In this document: one piece after another, positions 29,380 to 29,655 of the stretch
Layout: every line of letters begins with the position of its first letter
How positions within the stretch are numbered: position 1 is the stretch's first letter
Virus record (IMG/VR): IMGVR_UViG_3300047369_000151
Location: 1 to 29,655 of that record
Reading direction: 5' to 3' (one strand)
DNA: 29,655 nucleotides
Origin: a virus
Position numbers and translations under genes: made by a program
The notes under the pieces: model-generated
The model's input: only the letters and a program-made list of their open reading frames with translations
Databases searched by the model: none
Told to the model about the DNA's origin: nothing

Positions 29380-29412
29380 AAAGTTTTCGTAAAGTTTTCG
29401 TAAGTTTTTTGT
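29380..29412 (+). repeat. 11-bp tandem repeat upstream of early promoter 3
   Basis: AAAGTTTTCGT occurs twice without a gap (29380-29390, 29391-29401), followed by a degenerate third unit (AAGTTTTTTGT). It lies just after the terminase gene and directly upstream of the -33 element. A regulator-binding site for the promoter or a packaging-recognition site are both possible. Confidence 0.5.
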
Positions 29413-29418
29413 TTAAAA

Positions 29419-29451
29419 TTTGTTTATAACTAAAATAATGTTGTATATTTG
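29419..29451 (+). promoter_or_regulatory. Host-type early promoter 3
   Basis: TTTG (29419-29422) and TATATTTG (29444-29451) are separated by 21 bases. The leader AACAATAACAATTATG repeats that of promoter 2, and the GTTTAAAATTTGTTTATA block repeats that of promoter 1. It drives the junction gene at 29476. Confidence 0.7.
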
Positions 29452-29475
29452 TAGAGAACAAAAACAATAACAATT

Positions 29476-29655
29476 ATGACAATGATTTTTTACACAGAAA
29501 CAGGATATAACAGAACAACAGTTAAATTTTATGAGTTGGTTAAAGAAACTCAATCTTTTTACACATTAGTTCAAATTGATAAGCACAATTATAATAATGG
29601 AGTAACACCAAACCCAACTAAAATAATTGGCGATAGTTTTAGAGTTAAAAAAACA
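29476..29655 (+). CDS. Small unknown protein, 5' part of the gene split by the window ends
   Basis: The first 60 codons of the 83-residue protein that continues at 84-155 of the window. It starts at the ATG behind the conserved early leader. MTMIFYTETGYNRTTVKFYE and LVKETQSFYTLVQIDKHNYN suggest a small alpha/beta protein. Being under a strong host-type promoter and alone in its transcription unit (terminator at 179-205), it is a candidate for a very early host-modifying protein. No family recognised. Confidence 0.75.
   Translation, partial: MTMIFYTETGYNRTTVKFYELVKETQSFYTLVQIDKHNYNNGVTPNPTKIIGDSFRVKKT
29573..29655. repeat. Terminal direct repeat, right copy
   Basis: Identical to bases 1-83. 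See the left copy: it marks the closure of a 29,572-bp circular map inside a gene. Confidence 0.9.

Noticed and set aside
1-29655. Lysogeny genes (integrase, CI-like repressor, attachment site)
   Set aside because: I read all supported proteins and found none with integrase, recombinase or repressor motifs; the small helix-turn-helix at 27594 does not suffice.
1-29655. tRNA genes
   Set aside because: No cloverleaf with a GTTCRANNC-type T arm and CCA end was noticed in any of the few intergenic gaps; a tRNA-scan program was not available.

Overview
The window is one complete circular genome of a tailed bacteriophage. The last 83 bases (29573-29655) repeat the first 83 exactly, so the unit is 29,572 bp, and one small gene runs across the artificial ends. 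The sequence is very AT-rich and every supported gene lies on the + strand. The host is most likely a flavobacterium or another member of the Bacteroidota. Three promoters carry the -33 TTTG / -7 TAnnTTTG signature of that phylum, there is no consistent Shine-Dalgarno sequence, and many proteins resemble families I know from flavobacterial siphophages. A 608-residue tape measure, a tail assembly chaperone frameshift, a tail tube protein and an HK97-like capsid indicate a siphovirus. I see no integrase, excisionase or CI-like repressor, so it looks virulent.

Layout. (1) 254-7601, tail module: chaperone with a -1 frameshift on a run of nine T, tail-completion proteins, distal tail and hub proteins, tape measure. 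(2) 7636-14547, head module: XkdF-like protease fusion, small conserved proteins, an acidic scaffold, major capsid, tail tube, portal with a minor-head-like extension, adaptor. (3) 14544-17667, host-recognition module: a fibre with DUF285 repeats, accessory proteins and a LamG-like fibre. (4) 17672-18805, lysis: membrane proteins around an M15 peptidase. (5) 18806-19023, an AT-rich region with iterated 40-bp repeats, a candidate origin or operator. (6) 19024-27857, early, replication and regulatory genes: NinG, SSB-like protein, GIY-YIG nuclease, RecA/RepA-like ATPase, three PD-(D/E)XK nucleases, a sigma factor, a DnaA-domain-IV-like protein, a DNA methyltransferase and many small genes. (7) 27899-29369, terminase small and large subunits, then an early promoter and the junction gene.

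Genes are packed tightly, with ATGA or TAATG stop-start overlaps at most junctions, so the few gaps stand out. Gaps before early genes hold host-type promoters with a shared leader. Gaps before late genes hold a different AT motif (core TTTATATATTAATA), five copies, often behind a terminator. As the phage encodes its own sigma-like factor, the likely programme is host-sigma early transcription followed by late transcription driven by the phage factor. No DNA polymerase, primase or replicative helicase is recognisable, so replication probably uses host enzymes recruited by the DnaA-like and RepA-like proteins.
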